Assembly (NCBI GenBank): GCA_003557565.1 | Contig: PWOG01000268.1 | Coordinates: 1-8,688 of the forward strand | DNA length: 8,688 nt | Origin: Desulfobulbaceae bacterium | GTDB taxonomy: Bacteria > Desulfobacterota > Desulfobulbia > Desulfobulbales > Desulfurivibrionaceae | Reading direction: 5' to 3' | Part shown: positions 1 through 6,722 of the stretch, piece by piece | How positions within the stretch are numbered: the stretch's first letter is position 1 | Layout: every line of letters begins with the position of its first letter | The notes under the pieces: generated by a model | The model's input: the letters and a program-made list of their open reading frames with translations, nothing else | Told to the model about the DNA's origin: nothing | Database searches by the model: none | Program-made: the position numbers and the translations under genes

Positions 1-79
1 ATGTACGCTTCGCCGTCCCGCTCGCCACAACCTGCGGCACCCTGTGACCGCTTACCATTTTGTCCCCGTGATCACCTGC
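1..79 (+). repeat. MITE-like element, copy 1 (left part outside the window)
   Basis: From base 3 to 55 this matches 8006-8058 of copy 3 with only two substitutions. It continues into the same right end, carrying the palindrome GTGATCAC (68-75). The inner terminal-repeat-like motif ends at 55 and the outer end falls at about 79, so the two are 24 bp apart. If the element ends at 79, the adjoining 8 bases (80-87, CAGCTGGC) should recur just left of the element, outside this window. No coding capacity is credible. The element lies beyond the 3' end of the outer-membrane protein gene, next to its downstream hairpin. Confidence 0.75.
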
Positions 80-86
80 CAGCTGG

Positions 87-131
87 CGCCCCGGCGCTTC
101 TTCTTTTGTTGACAGAAGAAGCGCCGGGGCG
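87..131 (-). terminator. Perfect 18-bp hairpin downstream of the outer-membrane protein gene
   Basis: Bases 87-104 are the exact reverse complement of 114-131, enclosing a 9-base loop (105-113). The distal half of the stem is very GC-rich and the loop-proximal half is CTTCTTCT/AGAAGAAG. It begins 34 bases past the stop codon of the minus-strand gene, a natural place for a terminator. Neither strand shows a T-run after the stem, so it is not a textbook intrinsic terminator. It may instead protect the mRNA 3' end. The hairpin itself is certain and the terminator role is inferred. Confidence 0.5.
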
Positions 132-165
132 GCGGGTCGTTGGCGTGAGCCAGGTAAAGAGAGGA

Positions 166-942
166 CTAAAAAGTGAATCCGGTTTCCAGGAATGGACCAT
201 CTACTTGCAGCTTGCCTTCGATGTCGCGGGCATCAATCTTAATGTCCTGATAGCGCCAACCTCCGGCCACGAATACCGGGCCGGCGATCTTGGCCTTGAG
301 GCGGGCCACGAGGTCCAGGTAGCGATTGCCGCTGTAGGTGATGTACCGTCCTTCCAGGTCCAGGCTGTAACGGTCCACGGGGGAGATCTGAACACCGGCG
401 TACAGCATGGGTACGGCCAGGGTGGCGCTGCGGGATTCCCTGGTGACCACCCCTTCGCTTTCTCCAATAACTTCTGCATCAAAATCGATAAAACGAAGAT
501 TGAGCCCCAGATCAATATTGACCATGCCCAAAGTGGCCAGGTTGGTCAGGGGTATCCCGTAATACAGGGCCACGTCGTACTGGTCCAGTTGAAGTTCGGA
601 ATCGAAGTCGACATCGGCATCGAACTCCACATTGCCGAACTGGAAACTTTCCGTCCTGCTGCCGGTACCGGAAAACTCCATGGGAGTGGCCTGCAAATAG
701 ATGTTGGGGATAACCAGCGGCATATCCAGTTTGATCCGGCCCATGGGGCGCGATTCACGGTCATAATTGGCGTCCTTTTCCAGATCCAGCCGGTCGGCGG
801 AGAATCTTGTTTCATAGCCGATATCGCCGGAAGGGTTCTGGGACCATCCCCCCACCGCGGCTTCAATCCCCACCATGGCCAGGGCCCCGGAGGGCAAGGC
901 CAGCAACAAAAACGCCGTCGATAAACATACCAGTCTCTTCAT
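166..942 (-). CDS. Outer-membrane beta-barrel protein, TIGR04219-like
   Basis: A 258-residue secreted protein. The N-terminus MKRLVCLSTAFLLLALPSGA is a basic, hydrophobic Sec signal peptide, probably cleaved after ALA (about residue 22). The mature part begins VGIEAAVGGWSQNPSGDI, alternates polar and hydrophobic residues as membrane beta strands do, and ends in Phe (TGFTF), the usual C-terminal signal for barrel assembly by BAM. The pattern with IPNIYLQATPMEFSG in the middle and GGWRYQDIKIDARD near the end fits my recollection of the TIGR04219 outer-membrane family, whose function is not known. The start at 942 is chosen because GGAGGAGG lies just upstream and the signal peptide begins there. 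The reading frame stays open to 1095, but those extra 51 residues would bury the signal peptide. It is transcribed alone, divergently from the dehydrogenase. Substrate or pore function cannot be inferred. Confidence 0.85.
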   Translation of the reverse strand: MKRLVCLSTAFLLLALPSGALAMVGIEAAVGGWSQNPSGDIGYETRFSADRLDLEKDANYDRESRPMGRIKLDMPLVIPNIYLQATPMEFSGTGSRTESFQFGNVEFDADVDFDSELQLDQYDVALYYGIPLTNLATLGMVNIDLGLNLRFIDFDAEVIGESEGVVTRESRSATLAVPMLYAGVQISPVDRYSLDLEGRYITYSGNRYLDLVARLKAKIAGPVFVAGGWRYQDIKIDARDIEGKLQVDGPFLETGFTF

Positions 943-974
943 AAACACTTCCTCCTCCAAATCAAATTCTGACA

Positions 975-1003
975 GATATAACCGGTGATTAACCAGCGGT
1001 GAA
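975..1003 (-). promoter_or_regulatory. Possible sigma70 promoter for the outer-membrane protein gene
   Basis: On the minus strand TTCACC (998-1003) is followed, after 17 bases, by TATATC (975-980), giving 4/6 and 4/6 matches to the sigma70 boxes. Transcription would start near 968, leaving a leader of about 26 bases that contains the strong ribosome-binding site. A direct repeat CGGTGATTAA / CGGTGAATTAA (plus strand, 983-992 and 997-1007) overlaps the -35 region and could be an operator. Both are pattern matches only. Confidence 0.3.
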
Positions 1004-1126
1004 TTAAATAGAGTCTTATTCCCGCAGATTAGCACGGCCAACTTACATGGTTTTGCCACCGCAGTCGAGTAAAAGGTTGGAGTGGGTACCGTCATCCGTC
1101 GAGATCACGGGCCCTGCCCAGGCAAG

Positions 1127-1156
1127 TTGACAGCAATCGTCAGGTTGTGCGAGCAT
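1127..1156 (+). promoter_or_regulatory. Weak candidate promoter for the dehydrogenase gene
   Basis: A perfect -35 box TTGACA (1127-1132) is followed after 18 bases by GAGCAT (1151-1156), which matches only 3/6 of the -10 consensus. It lies about 60 bases before the dehydrogenase start in the 272-bp divergent gap (943-1214), in which I see no gene. A promoter is expected here, but the weak -10 box leaves the exact site uncertain. Confidence 0.25.
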
Positions 1157-1214
1157 GTTTTTAGTGCCGTCGAGCAATCATGTCGAGCCAACCATAAGAC
1201 AAGAGGCCATAACC

Positions 1215-1985
1215 ATGAAAAGGGTAGAAGGTAAAACAGCAGTGGTAACAGGTGGTGCTTTGGGTATAGGTCGGGCGATTTCAATTTTGTTGGCCCGGGA
1301 AGGGGCACGGGTAGCCGTAACCGACATCCGGGATGAAGAAGGGCAAGAAGTGGCGGAAGAAATAAGGGGGTTCGGTGGCAGGGCGCAATACTGGCGGGTC
1401 GATACCACGGAAGAAAAGGTCGTAAGCCGTGTTTTTGCCGAAATTGCCGAAGAGTTCGGGTCATTGGACGTGCTGGTGAACAATGCCGGGATTGCCGGGG
1501 TGAATAAACCCCCTCACGAGATAACCCTTGAGGAATGGGAAAAAGTCATCAGCGTCAATGTCAGCGGTGTTTTTCTGTGTACCAAGTATGCGGTCCCCTT
1601 TATGAAGCAAGCCGGCGGGGGCAGCATCATCAACCTGTCCTCCATTTATGGTCTTGTCGGTGCGGCCGATTTGCCGCCTTATCATGCATCCAAAGGGGCT
1701 GTTCGTCTGATGAGCAAAAATGATGCCCTTTTTTATGCCCGGGACATGATCAGGGTCAATTCCATTCATCCTGGTTTTATTTGGACGCCTTTGGTGGAGG
1801 AATTGGGCAAGGAAACGCCGGAAGGGGTCGAAGCGTTCAGAGAGCAGCTTGGCAGTCGACACCCCCTTGGCCATGTGGGAGAACCAGATGATATTGCTTA
1901 CGGGGCGCTGTATCTGGCATCCGATGAGTCCAGGTTTGTCACCGGCAGCGAATTGGTTATAGACGGCGGTTATACCGCTCAATAA
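1215..1985 (+). CDS. Short-chain dehydrogenase/reductase (classical SDR, NAD-preferring)
   Basis: A 256-residue classical SDR, a soluble NAD(P)-dependent oxidoreductase acting on alcohols or ketones. Family motifs are complete: the dinucleotide-binding TGGALGIG (12-19), NNAG (89-92), and the catalytic tetrad Asn115, Ser143, Tyr156, Lys160 (YHASK). HPG follows at 185-187 and the typical C-terminal GSELVIDGGY at 245-253. Asp37 at the end of the second strand predicts NAD(H) rather than NADP(H). The start at 1215 is preferred because AAGAGG lies 8 bases upstream. An in-frame ATG at 1155 would add 20 residues that classical SDRs lack. Length is normal for the family. It stands alone between a divergent gene and a 210-bp gap, so the substrate cannot be inferred; names such as glucose or cyclohexanol dehydrogenase would be guesses. 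Base composition is less GC-rich than rny or tyrS. Confidence 0.88.
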   Translation: MKRVEGKTAVVTGGALGIGRAISILLAREGARVAVTDIRDEEGQEVAEEIRGFGGRAQYWRVDTTEEKVVSRVFAEIAEEFGSLDVLVNNAGIAGVNKPPHEITLEEWEKVISVNVSGVFLCTKYAVPFMKQAGGGSIINLSSIYGLVGAADLPPYHASKGAVRLMSKNDALFYARDMIRVNSIHPGFIWTPLVEELGKETPEGVEAFREQLGSRHPLGHVGEPDDIAYGALYLASDESRFVTGSELVIDGGYTAQ

Positions 1986-2195
1986 AGATTATTTTAGCCG
2001 TTTTTTTAACGCCGCCATGGGTATTTCGCTGGGATCATCGGCGGCAACAGATCGATAAAAACAGGGTTAGAGGATTCTTGCTTCCCGGGTTGGGGCCGTG
2101 ATAGCATTATTTTGATGGTTGGCCATGTTCAGCAAGGGTGCAACCAGTTGTACATATGTTTGCCTGTGGATTGTTCATCGAAGGGAGGCGAGTAA

Positions 2196-3323
2196 ATGAT
2201 AACCAAACATGCACAGGATTTACTGGAACAGGCGGGAATTGTCGTCGGAGGTGACAACCCCTGGGATATTCAGGTTCATGATGAAAGATGGTATGGTCGG
2301 GTTCTCCGGGATAAAAATCTGGGGCTTGGGGAATCATACATGGGCGGCTGGTGGGATTGCCAGCGACTTGACCAGATGATTGAGCGGTTGTTGGTTAACG
2401 GTTTGCCCCGAAAGGTAAAAGGCGGTATTGCCGGTTTGCTTCAAATGTCGCCGGCCCTGCTTTTTAACCTGCAGTCTACTGTACGAGCCCGCATGATTGC
2501 CGATCATCATTACGATCTGGGCAATGATCTCTTTTTCTCTTTTCTTGATCCCAACCTTCAATACAGTTGCGCTTATTTCAATTCCTCGGATGATGACCTG
2601 TCCCAGGCTCAGGTTCGCAAGCTGGATCTGATTGCCGGCAAGCTGGAGTTGAATCCAGGTGATCATCTGCTGGACATCGGCTGCGGCTGGGGAGGACTGG
2701 CCCGTTACTTCAGCGAAAATTACGGCTGCCGGGTAACCGGCGTTAACATTTCCCAGGAGCAGCTCAAGCATGCTCGTCAAATTTGTCAGGATCTGCCGGT
2801 GGATTTCCATGACCGCGATTATCGCGAGATCGAAGGCACCTATAACAAGGTGGTGTCCGTGGGAATGTTCGAGCATGTCGGCCGTAAAAATTACCGGACC
2901 TTCATGGAGGTGGTGGAGCGCTGCCTCAGTGATGATGGCATCTTTTTACTCCATTCCATCGGCAACAATATCTCACGGATCAGCTGTGATCCCTGGATCA
3001 CCAGATATATATTTCCCAACAGCATGCTGCCCAGTCTGGCCCAGATCGGGCGGGCGGCGGAGAATCGCTTTGTCATCGAGGATGTTCACAATCTCGGTCC
3101 CCACTACGATCATACCCTGATGGCCTGGCATGACAATTTCCAGCAGGCCTGGCCGCAGCTGGCTTCCCGGTACGATGAGCGCTTCAAAAGGATGTGGGAA
3201 TACTATCTGCTTTCCTGTGCCGGTGCTTTTAGGGCCAGAAACATCCAGTTGTGGCAGGTGGTCATGACCAAACAGGGCAGCGGTACTGGGCAGCCCAATT
3301 GTCGCTGGCCGACGCAAGCCTGA
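2196..3323 (+). CDS. cfa: Cyclopropane-fatty-acyl-phospholipid synthase
   Basis: A 375-residue enzyme that transfers a methylene group from S-adenosylmethionine to double bonds of unsaturated acyl chains in membrane phospholipids. It works at the inner face of the membrane and typically adjusts membranes to stress. The SAM-binding motif LLDIGCGWGG is at 158-167. Residues matching the E. coli Cfa active and bicarbonate site are present: Cys125 (QYSCAYF), Glu226 (FEHVG), His253 (LLHSIG) and Tyr304 (GPHYDHT). The conserved C-terminal block CAGAFRARNIQLWQVV is intact at 341-356. Length is close to the 382 residues of E. coli. GGGAGG lies 7 bases before the ATG. The 210-bp gap before it (1986-2195) holds no gene and no convincing promoter. 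A repeat element begins about 11 bases after its stop codon. Confidence 0.95.
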   Translation: MITKHAQDLLEQAGIVVGGDNPWDIQVHDERWYGRVLRDKNLGLGESYMGGWWDCQRLDQMIERLLVNGLPRKVKGGIAGLLQMSPALLFNLQSTVRARMIADHHYDLGNDLFFSFLDPNLQYSCAYFNSSDDDLSQAQVRKLDLIAGKLELNPGDHLLDIGCGWGGLARYFSENYGCRVTGVNISQEQLKHARQICQDLPVDFHDRDYREIEGTYNKVVSVGMFEHVGRKNYRTFMEVVERCLSDDGIFLLHSIGNNISRISCDPWITRYIFPNSMLPSLAQIGRAAENRFVIEDVHNLGPHYDHTLMAWHDNFQQAWPQLASRYDERFKRMWEYYLLSCAGAFRARNIQLWQVVMTKQGSGTGQPNCRWPTQA

Positions 3324-3334
3324 TGCCGCTTGCT

Positions 3335-3486
3335 CGAAAACCTATGTGATCACGGGGCCAAAAAGAGGTAAGCGGTCACAGGGTGCCGCAGGTTGCCGTG
3401 AGCCTCGATGGCGATGCCTACATCGGTACGTGAGCCGGCTCGATCGCCGCTTGCGGAGGTCCCCTGTGATCGCTTACGCGAAAACC
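3335..3486 (-). mobile_element. MITE-like element, copy 2, with its 8-bp flanking direct repeats
   Basis: The element itself occupies about 3342-3477 (136 bp), in inverted orientation relative to copies 1 and 3. It is flanked by a perfect 8-bp direct repeat CGAAAACC (3335-3342 and 3479-3486), consistent with a target-site duplication; element ends are uncertain by one base. Its left terminal repeat (read on the minus strand from 3477) is GTAAGCGATCACAGGG. The other end reads CTATGTGATCACGGGG, 12/16 matching. A second terminal-repeat-like motif, GTAAGCGGTCACAGGG, sits at 3368-3383, 26 bp inside that end. The interior can fold into an imperfect hairpin. It carries no gene. It fills most of the gap between cfa and the division operon. 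Confidence 0.75.
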
Positions 3487-3487
3487 C

Positions 3488-3516
3488 TTGACCGGTAGGG
3501 GTGGCCCGGGTAGATT
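3488..3516 (+). promoter_or_regulatory. Sigma70-like promoter for the zapB-like / zapA / 6S region
   Basis: TTGACC (3488-3493, 5/6) is followed by exactly 17 bases and then TAGATT (3511-3516, 4/6). Transcription would begin near 3523, about 90 bases before the zapB-like gene. The -35 box starts two bases after the direct repeat that flanks repeat copy 2, so the insertion replaced whatever lay upstream of this promoter. Assigned from sequence pattern and position only. Confidence 0.4.
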
Positions 3517-3611
3517 CAAGTTTGTGGTAGCTTCTCAATAATGAATTTCAGCCTACTGAATTTGCGCATTAACTGCATTTGGGGGGCTTGATCGCCGGAG
3601 TGTGATTTGCC

Positions 3612-3863
3612 ATGAGCCACGAGGAAAATCTTAATCGGCTGGAAAATATAGTCAGCAGCCTGCTGGGCAAGTTGGACAATATAGCGGCTGAAAAACAAAA
3701 GCTCGCCGACCGGCTGCGCCAGACCAGCGAAGAAAAGGCCGACCTGGAGCAGGAGGTGGCAAGGTTGCGGGAGGAAAAGGACCAGGTTCGCCAGCGGGTC
3801 AGTGGGATCATCGAATCCATCGAGCAGTGGGAACAAAAAGCCGCCGGTAATGGAGCTGCTTAA
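3612..3863 (+). CDS. zapB: ZapB-like coiled-coil cell-division protein
   Basis: An 83-residue, highly charged protein that is almost entirely a predicted coiled coil. Heptad-like spacing of Leu/Ile/Val runs from about residue 7 to 73, and a short Gly/Ala tail follows. Glu, Lys, Arg and Gln dominate and there is no signal peptide or membrane segment. ZapB proteins are small coiled-coil factors that bind Z-ring-associated partners. Its place 57 bases before zapA strongly suggests a Z-ring role. The ribosome-binding site is weak: GGAG ends 11 bases before the ATG. Coiled coils are low in family-specific signal, so the ZapB name rests mainly on size and neighbourhood; homology to E. coli ZapB is not shown here. 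Confidence 0.65.
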   Translation: MSHEENLNRLENIVSSLLGKLDNIAAEKQKLADRLRQTSEEKADLEQEVARLREEKDQVRQRVSGIIESIEQWEQKAAGNGAA

Positions 3864-3920
3864 CCTTTGCTATTGCTAAGCGCTGTGGTTTTTGGTAACC
3901 GTTGATTTGAGGAGTCGGGT

Positions 3921-4217
3921 TTGGAACGCTTGGTTAAATTTGAAGTGCTGGGCCAGGAGTTTCCGTTATACACCGATGCCCCCGAAGAGGATGTGCAGGA
4001 GATTCTCCACTTGGTCAAAACCCAGCTGGAGGAAGCCAATCCGGGCATTTCCCGGGGGCTGCCGGCCAACAAGGCCGCCATCCTCACCAGCCTGAATATT
4101 GCCGGCCAGTATGTTCGTCTGAAAAGAGAATATACCGAATACCGGCAACAGGTGGAAAGTTCCATGGATCGTTTGTCGGAAAGAATTGAAGAAACCTCAG
4201 CTTACCCTGAAAGCTGA
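3921..4217 (+). CDS. zapA: Cell-division protein ZapA, TTG start
   Basis: A 98-residue cytoplasmic protein of the ZapA family. ZapA binds and cross-links FtsZ filaments and so stabilises the Z ring. The N-terminal region (LVKFEVLGQEFPLYTDAPEE, residues 4-23, then DVQEILHLVKTQLEE) is the typical ZapA globular head. It is followed by NKAAILTSLNIAGQYVRLK and a charged C-terminal helix that in the family forms the tetramer coiled coil. The start is TTG at 3921: GAGGAG lies 6 bases upstream, and an in-frame stop at 3903-3905 leaves no upstream alternative. It follows the zapB-like gene and directly precedes 6S RNA, as zapA does in many proteobacteria. Confidence 0.9.
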   Translation: MERLVKFEVLGQEFPLYTDAPEEDVQEILHLVKTQLEEANPGISRGLPANKAAILTSLNIAGQYVRLKREYTEYRQQVESSMDRLSERIEETSAYPES

Positions 4218-4245
4218 GGGGCAGCGTTAATTTAAAGATAATTTT

Positions 4246-4429
4246 TCCCCTGCCTTGTTTGTGTTCGGACGGATTAAATTCGAGCCAACATTGACATTGA
4301 GGGTGACCTAAGCTGTTTCCGGCAAGGAAGTCGGCGTGCCGAATTCCTTAAACGAGACGCAGGTATCGCCCACCTAACTCCGTTAGGTTCGATGTCTCCG
4401 CACGAACACGGCAATGGCGGGGGATTTTT
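4246..4429 (+). ncRNA. ssrS: 6S RNA
   Basis: About 184 bases, the usual 6S length, placed directly after zapA as in E. coli. 6S RNA mimics an open promoter and sequesters sigma70 RNA polymerase. The ends form a long closing stem: 4247-4257 pairs with 4412-4423 (CCCCTGCC with GGCGGGGG, one wobble, then TTG/CAA), and GTGTTCG (4261-4267) pairs with CGAACAC (4403-4409). The middle shows the expected parts: an apical arm (TTCCGGCA 4317-4324 with TGCCGAA 4337-4343), the CCTTAAACGAGACG stretch resembling the E. coli central bubble, and a 3' hairpin ACCTAA/TTAGGT (4372-4377, 4383-4388). T5 (4425-4429) follows the closing stem and may terminate transcription. The exact 5' and 3' ends are estimates. 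A covariance-model search for bacterial 6S would settle it. Confidence 0.85.
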
Positions 4430-4505
4430 CGCAAGCACTGCCCGGTATACGGGCTTTATATATAAGTCGAGTTTTTTGCAGAGAGGAAGAAGTTTTATTC
4501 AGCGT

Positions 4506-4560
4506 TGCGCCCGGTTGGTAAACGGTCGCTGCGCCCGGCAATATTTAAAGGCACGGTCGC
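4506..4560 (+). repeat. Imperfect tandem duplication
   Basis: Two units, 4506-4529 and 4530-4560, each begin with TGCGCCCGG (4506-4514 and 4530-4538) and end with ACGGTCGC, while their centres differ in sequence and length. They lie directly before the hairpin at 4563-4586. Confidence 0.6.
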
Positions 4561-4562
4561 TT

Positions 4563-4586
4563 GGTTTCCCGGATGCCCGGGAAACC
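4563..4586. repeat. Perfect 10-bp hairpin after 6S RNA
   Basis: GGTTTCCCGG (4563-4572) and CCGGGAAACC (4577-4586) are exact reverse complements around the 4-base loop ATGC. Two further T.G wobbles could extend it to 4561-4588. No T-run follows directly, so it is not a clear terminator. It might be part of a structured leader or small RNA, or a regulator binding site. Confidence 0.55.
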
Positions 4587-5153
4587 GGCGTTATTAATCA
4601 CCGTGGGGGATTTTTGCGGCGAGTTTTTCCGTCTTTACTTCAACATGATGGCCGGGTCTGCGGTTTTTTTCGATGTGTGGGTGTTTGATTGCCGGTTAGT
4701 ATTTCGGTTCCATGGTCGAGAAACCTGCCTGCAACAGACCTTCAACGGCAAGATGTAAATGTAGGGGTGGTTCGGGTGGCGACTGCAAGTCAAAAGATAA
4801 TTCTGACTTCTTGTTGCCGTAGCTGCTGATCGGTTTTTATAACACTGCCGGATGTTCCCCCTGTCTTTTTTTCTTCCCTTCTTTCCTCTCTTTTTTATTA
4901 TGACAGCCCTGTAAAAAACCGCCAAGCGCACCGGTCGGTAACGTGCTAACAGGTACTTACCAGGCGTGTTTCGTCGGTGTCGCCGTTTTTTGTGTGTTTT
5001 TCAAATCACGCGGTTATGGGGGCCCGATTAGCTCACCAGGAAAATATTCTGCTCCGTCGATGTCTGTTGCCAAGCAGCAAGGGGATGGTGGGCGTCGGTC
5101 AGCAGGTTTTTTTGAGGGGATAACCAAGCAAAATTAGCCAAGGGAGGATTCCC

Positions 5154-6722
5154 GTGTCCTACATTGTAATTGTGACCGTGATGGTCGGGTTGGTGGCCCT
5201 GGGGGTTGGGCTGGCCGCCGGGTTTTACCTGCGTAAATTCATAATTGACAGCCGAAGAGAGGAGGCCGAGGCCCAGGGACGTAAACTGGTGGAAAACGCT
5301 TTGGCCGAGGCTGAGCGAATCAAAAAGGAAGCCGTGTTGCAGAGCCGGGATGAGTCTCTGCAGCTTAAGCAGGATGCTGAAAAAGAAATTTATGAACGCA
5401 AAAAAGAGGTTGCCGAGGAAGAAAAGCGGCTGATTCAGAAACTGGATCAAATGGAGCGCAAGATCGAGATGTTGGATCAGCGTGAAATGGATCTGTACAA
5501 AAAAGAACAGAACCTGGCCAAGGAAGAAGAAAAGCTGGGTGGACGCAACCGGGAGATCGACCAGCTTGTGGAGCAGCAGCGTGCCCAGTTGGAGAAAATC
5601 GCCGGAATATCCCGGGACGAGGCCAAACAGAAGCTGATTGAGAGTATCGAAAGCGAGGCCCGGATGGAAGCGGCCAAGGCGGTGGTCAGGATCGAAAACG
5701 AGATGAAGATGAAGGCTGACCGCAAGGCCAAGAATATTCTGGCCCTGGCCATTTCCCGTTACGCCGGGGACTACGTGGCGGAAAAGACGGTTTCCGTGGT
5801 GCCCCTGCCCGGTGATGAGATGAAAGGCCGGATCATCGGCCGGGAGGGCCGCAATATTCGAGCCATCGAGGCGGCCACCGGCATTGATGTGATCATCGAC
5901 GATACCCCGGAGGCCGTAATCCTCTCCGGCTTCAATCCGGTGCGCCGGGAGGTGGCCCGTCAGGCCCTGGAGCGACTGATCGCCGATGGCCGCATTCATC
6001 CGGCCCGGATCGAGGAAGTGGTCAACAAGGTCACCGAGGAACTGGAAGTGGGCATGCAGGAGGCCGGCGAACAGGCCACCTTCGATGTCGGGGCCCACGG
6101 GGTCAATCCCGAGTTGATTAAACTTCTGGGCCGGCTCAAATACCGGACCAGCTACAGCCAGAACTGTTTGCAGCATTCCCTGGAGGTGGCGTTTCTCTGC
6201 GGGGTCATGGCCGCCGAATTGGGGATCAATGTAAAAAGGGCCAAACGGGCCGGGTTGCTCCACGATATCGGCAAGGCTGTGGATCATGAGGTGGAGGGCT
6301 CCCATGCCAGCATCGGGGCCGACCTGGCCAAGAAATACGGTGAATCCCCCGAGGTGGTGCATGCCATCGCCGCCCACCATGAGGATGTCGCCCCGGAAGG
6401 GATTCTCGATATCCTGGTTCATTCCGCCGACGCTCTCTCCGGAGCCCGGCCCGGGGCCCGTAAAGAGATGCTGGAGTCATACGTCAAGCGCCTGGAAGAT
6501 CTGGAAAAAATTGCCAACGGCTTCAAGGGGGTGGATAAATCTTACGCCATCCAGGCCGGCCGGGAGATCCGGGTGATCGTGGACTCGGCCAAGCTCAGCG
6601 ACTCCGAGGCGGGGATGGTGACCAAGGATATCGTTAAAAAGATCGAGGAAGAGCTGACTTATCCCGGTCAGATCCGGGTTACCGTGATTCGTGAAAGTAG
6701 AAACGTAGAGTACGCCAAGTGA
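5154..6722 (+). CDS. rny: Ribonuclease Y
   Basis: A 522-residue, membrane-anchored endoribonuclease that starts mRNA decay in many bacteria lacking or supplementing RNase E. Domains in order: one N-terminal transmembrane helix (about residues 3-26), a long charged coiled coil (about 32-200), a KH RNA-binding domain (about 211-280, with the GREG loop at 229-232 in GRIIGREGRNIRAIEAATG), and an HD phosphohydrolase domain (about 335-430) with the metal-binding His370-Asp371 in AGLLHDIGKAVDHE and AAHHED at 406-411. Length and order match the family (about 520 residues). The start is GTG at 5154, with GGGAGG 6 bases upstream. Its stop codon TGA overlaps the GTG start of tyrS (GTGA), implying translational coupling. 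No lesion is seen. Confidence 0.96.
   Translation: MSYIVIVTVMVGLVALGVGLAAGFYLRKFIIDSRREEAEAQGRKLVENALAEAERIKKEAVLQSRDESLQLKQDAEKEIYERKKEVAEEEKRLIQKLDQMERKIEMLDQREMDLYKKEQNLAKEEEKLGGRNREIDQLVEQQRAQLEKIAGISRDEAKQKLIESIESEARMEAAKAVVRIENEMKMKADRKAKNILALAISRYAGDYVAEKTVSVVPLPGDEMKGRIIGREGRNIRAIEAATGIDVIIDDTPEAVILSGFNPVRREVARQALERLIADGRIHPARIEEVVNKVTEELEVGMQEAGEQATFDVGAHGVNPELIKLLGRLKYRTSYSQNCLQHSLEVAFLCGVMAAELGINVKRAKRAGLLHDIGKAVDHEVEGSHASIGADLAKKYGESPEVVHAIAAHHEDVAPEGILDILVHSADALSGARPGARKEMLESYVKRLEDLEKIANGFKGVDKSYAIQAGREIRVIVDSAKLSDSEAGMVTKDIVKKIEEELTYPGQIRVTVIRESRNVEYAK

Larger units (their letters stand above)
4430..5153. other. Long stretch without a convincing gene, between 6S RNA and rny
   Basis: About 720 bases, AT-richer than the flanking coding DNA, with many T-runs and no reading frame that has both a ribosome-binding site and plausible protein character. 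Visible structure: a short hairpin GCCCG/CGGGC (4440-4454) followed by the 10-bp palindrome TTATATATAA (4456-4465), an imperfect tandem duplication (4506-4560), a 10-bp perfect hairpin (4563-4586), an 11-base motif GGGGGATTTTT (4605-4615) repeating the 6S 3' end (4419-4429), and a 33-base pyrimidine-only run (4864-4896). The rny promoter must lie here or upstream, but I cannot place it. It could hold an unrecognised small RNA or a decayed gene. Confidence 0.6.

Noticed and set aside
1..924. Open frame of 307 codons on the plus strand
   Set aside because: It runs antisense through the outer-membrane protein gene and starts inside repeat copy 1. It has no ribosome-binding site or recognisable domain.
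4430..4615. A tandem second 6S RNA
   Set aside because: Only the GGGGGATTTTT end is repeated. No matching 5' strand, central bubble or apical arm is visible.
4392..4688. 98-codon frame after zapA
   Set aside because: It overlaps the 3' arm of 6S RNA, has no ribosome-binding site and has a composition unlike real proteins here (many Arg, Cys, Phe).
5028..6422. Open frame of 464 codons on the minus strand
   Set aside because: Antisense shadow of ribonuclease Y, rich in Leu, Phe and His as expected from the complement of a charged coiled coil. No start signal.
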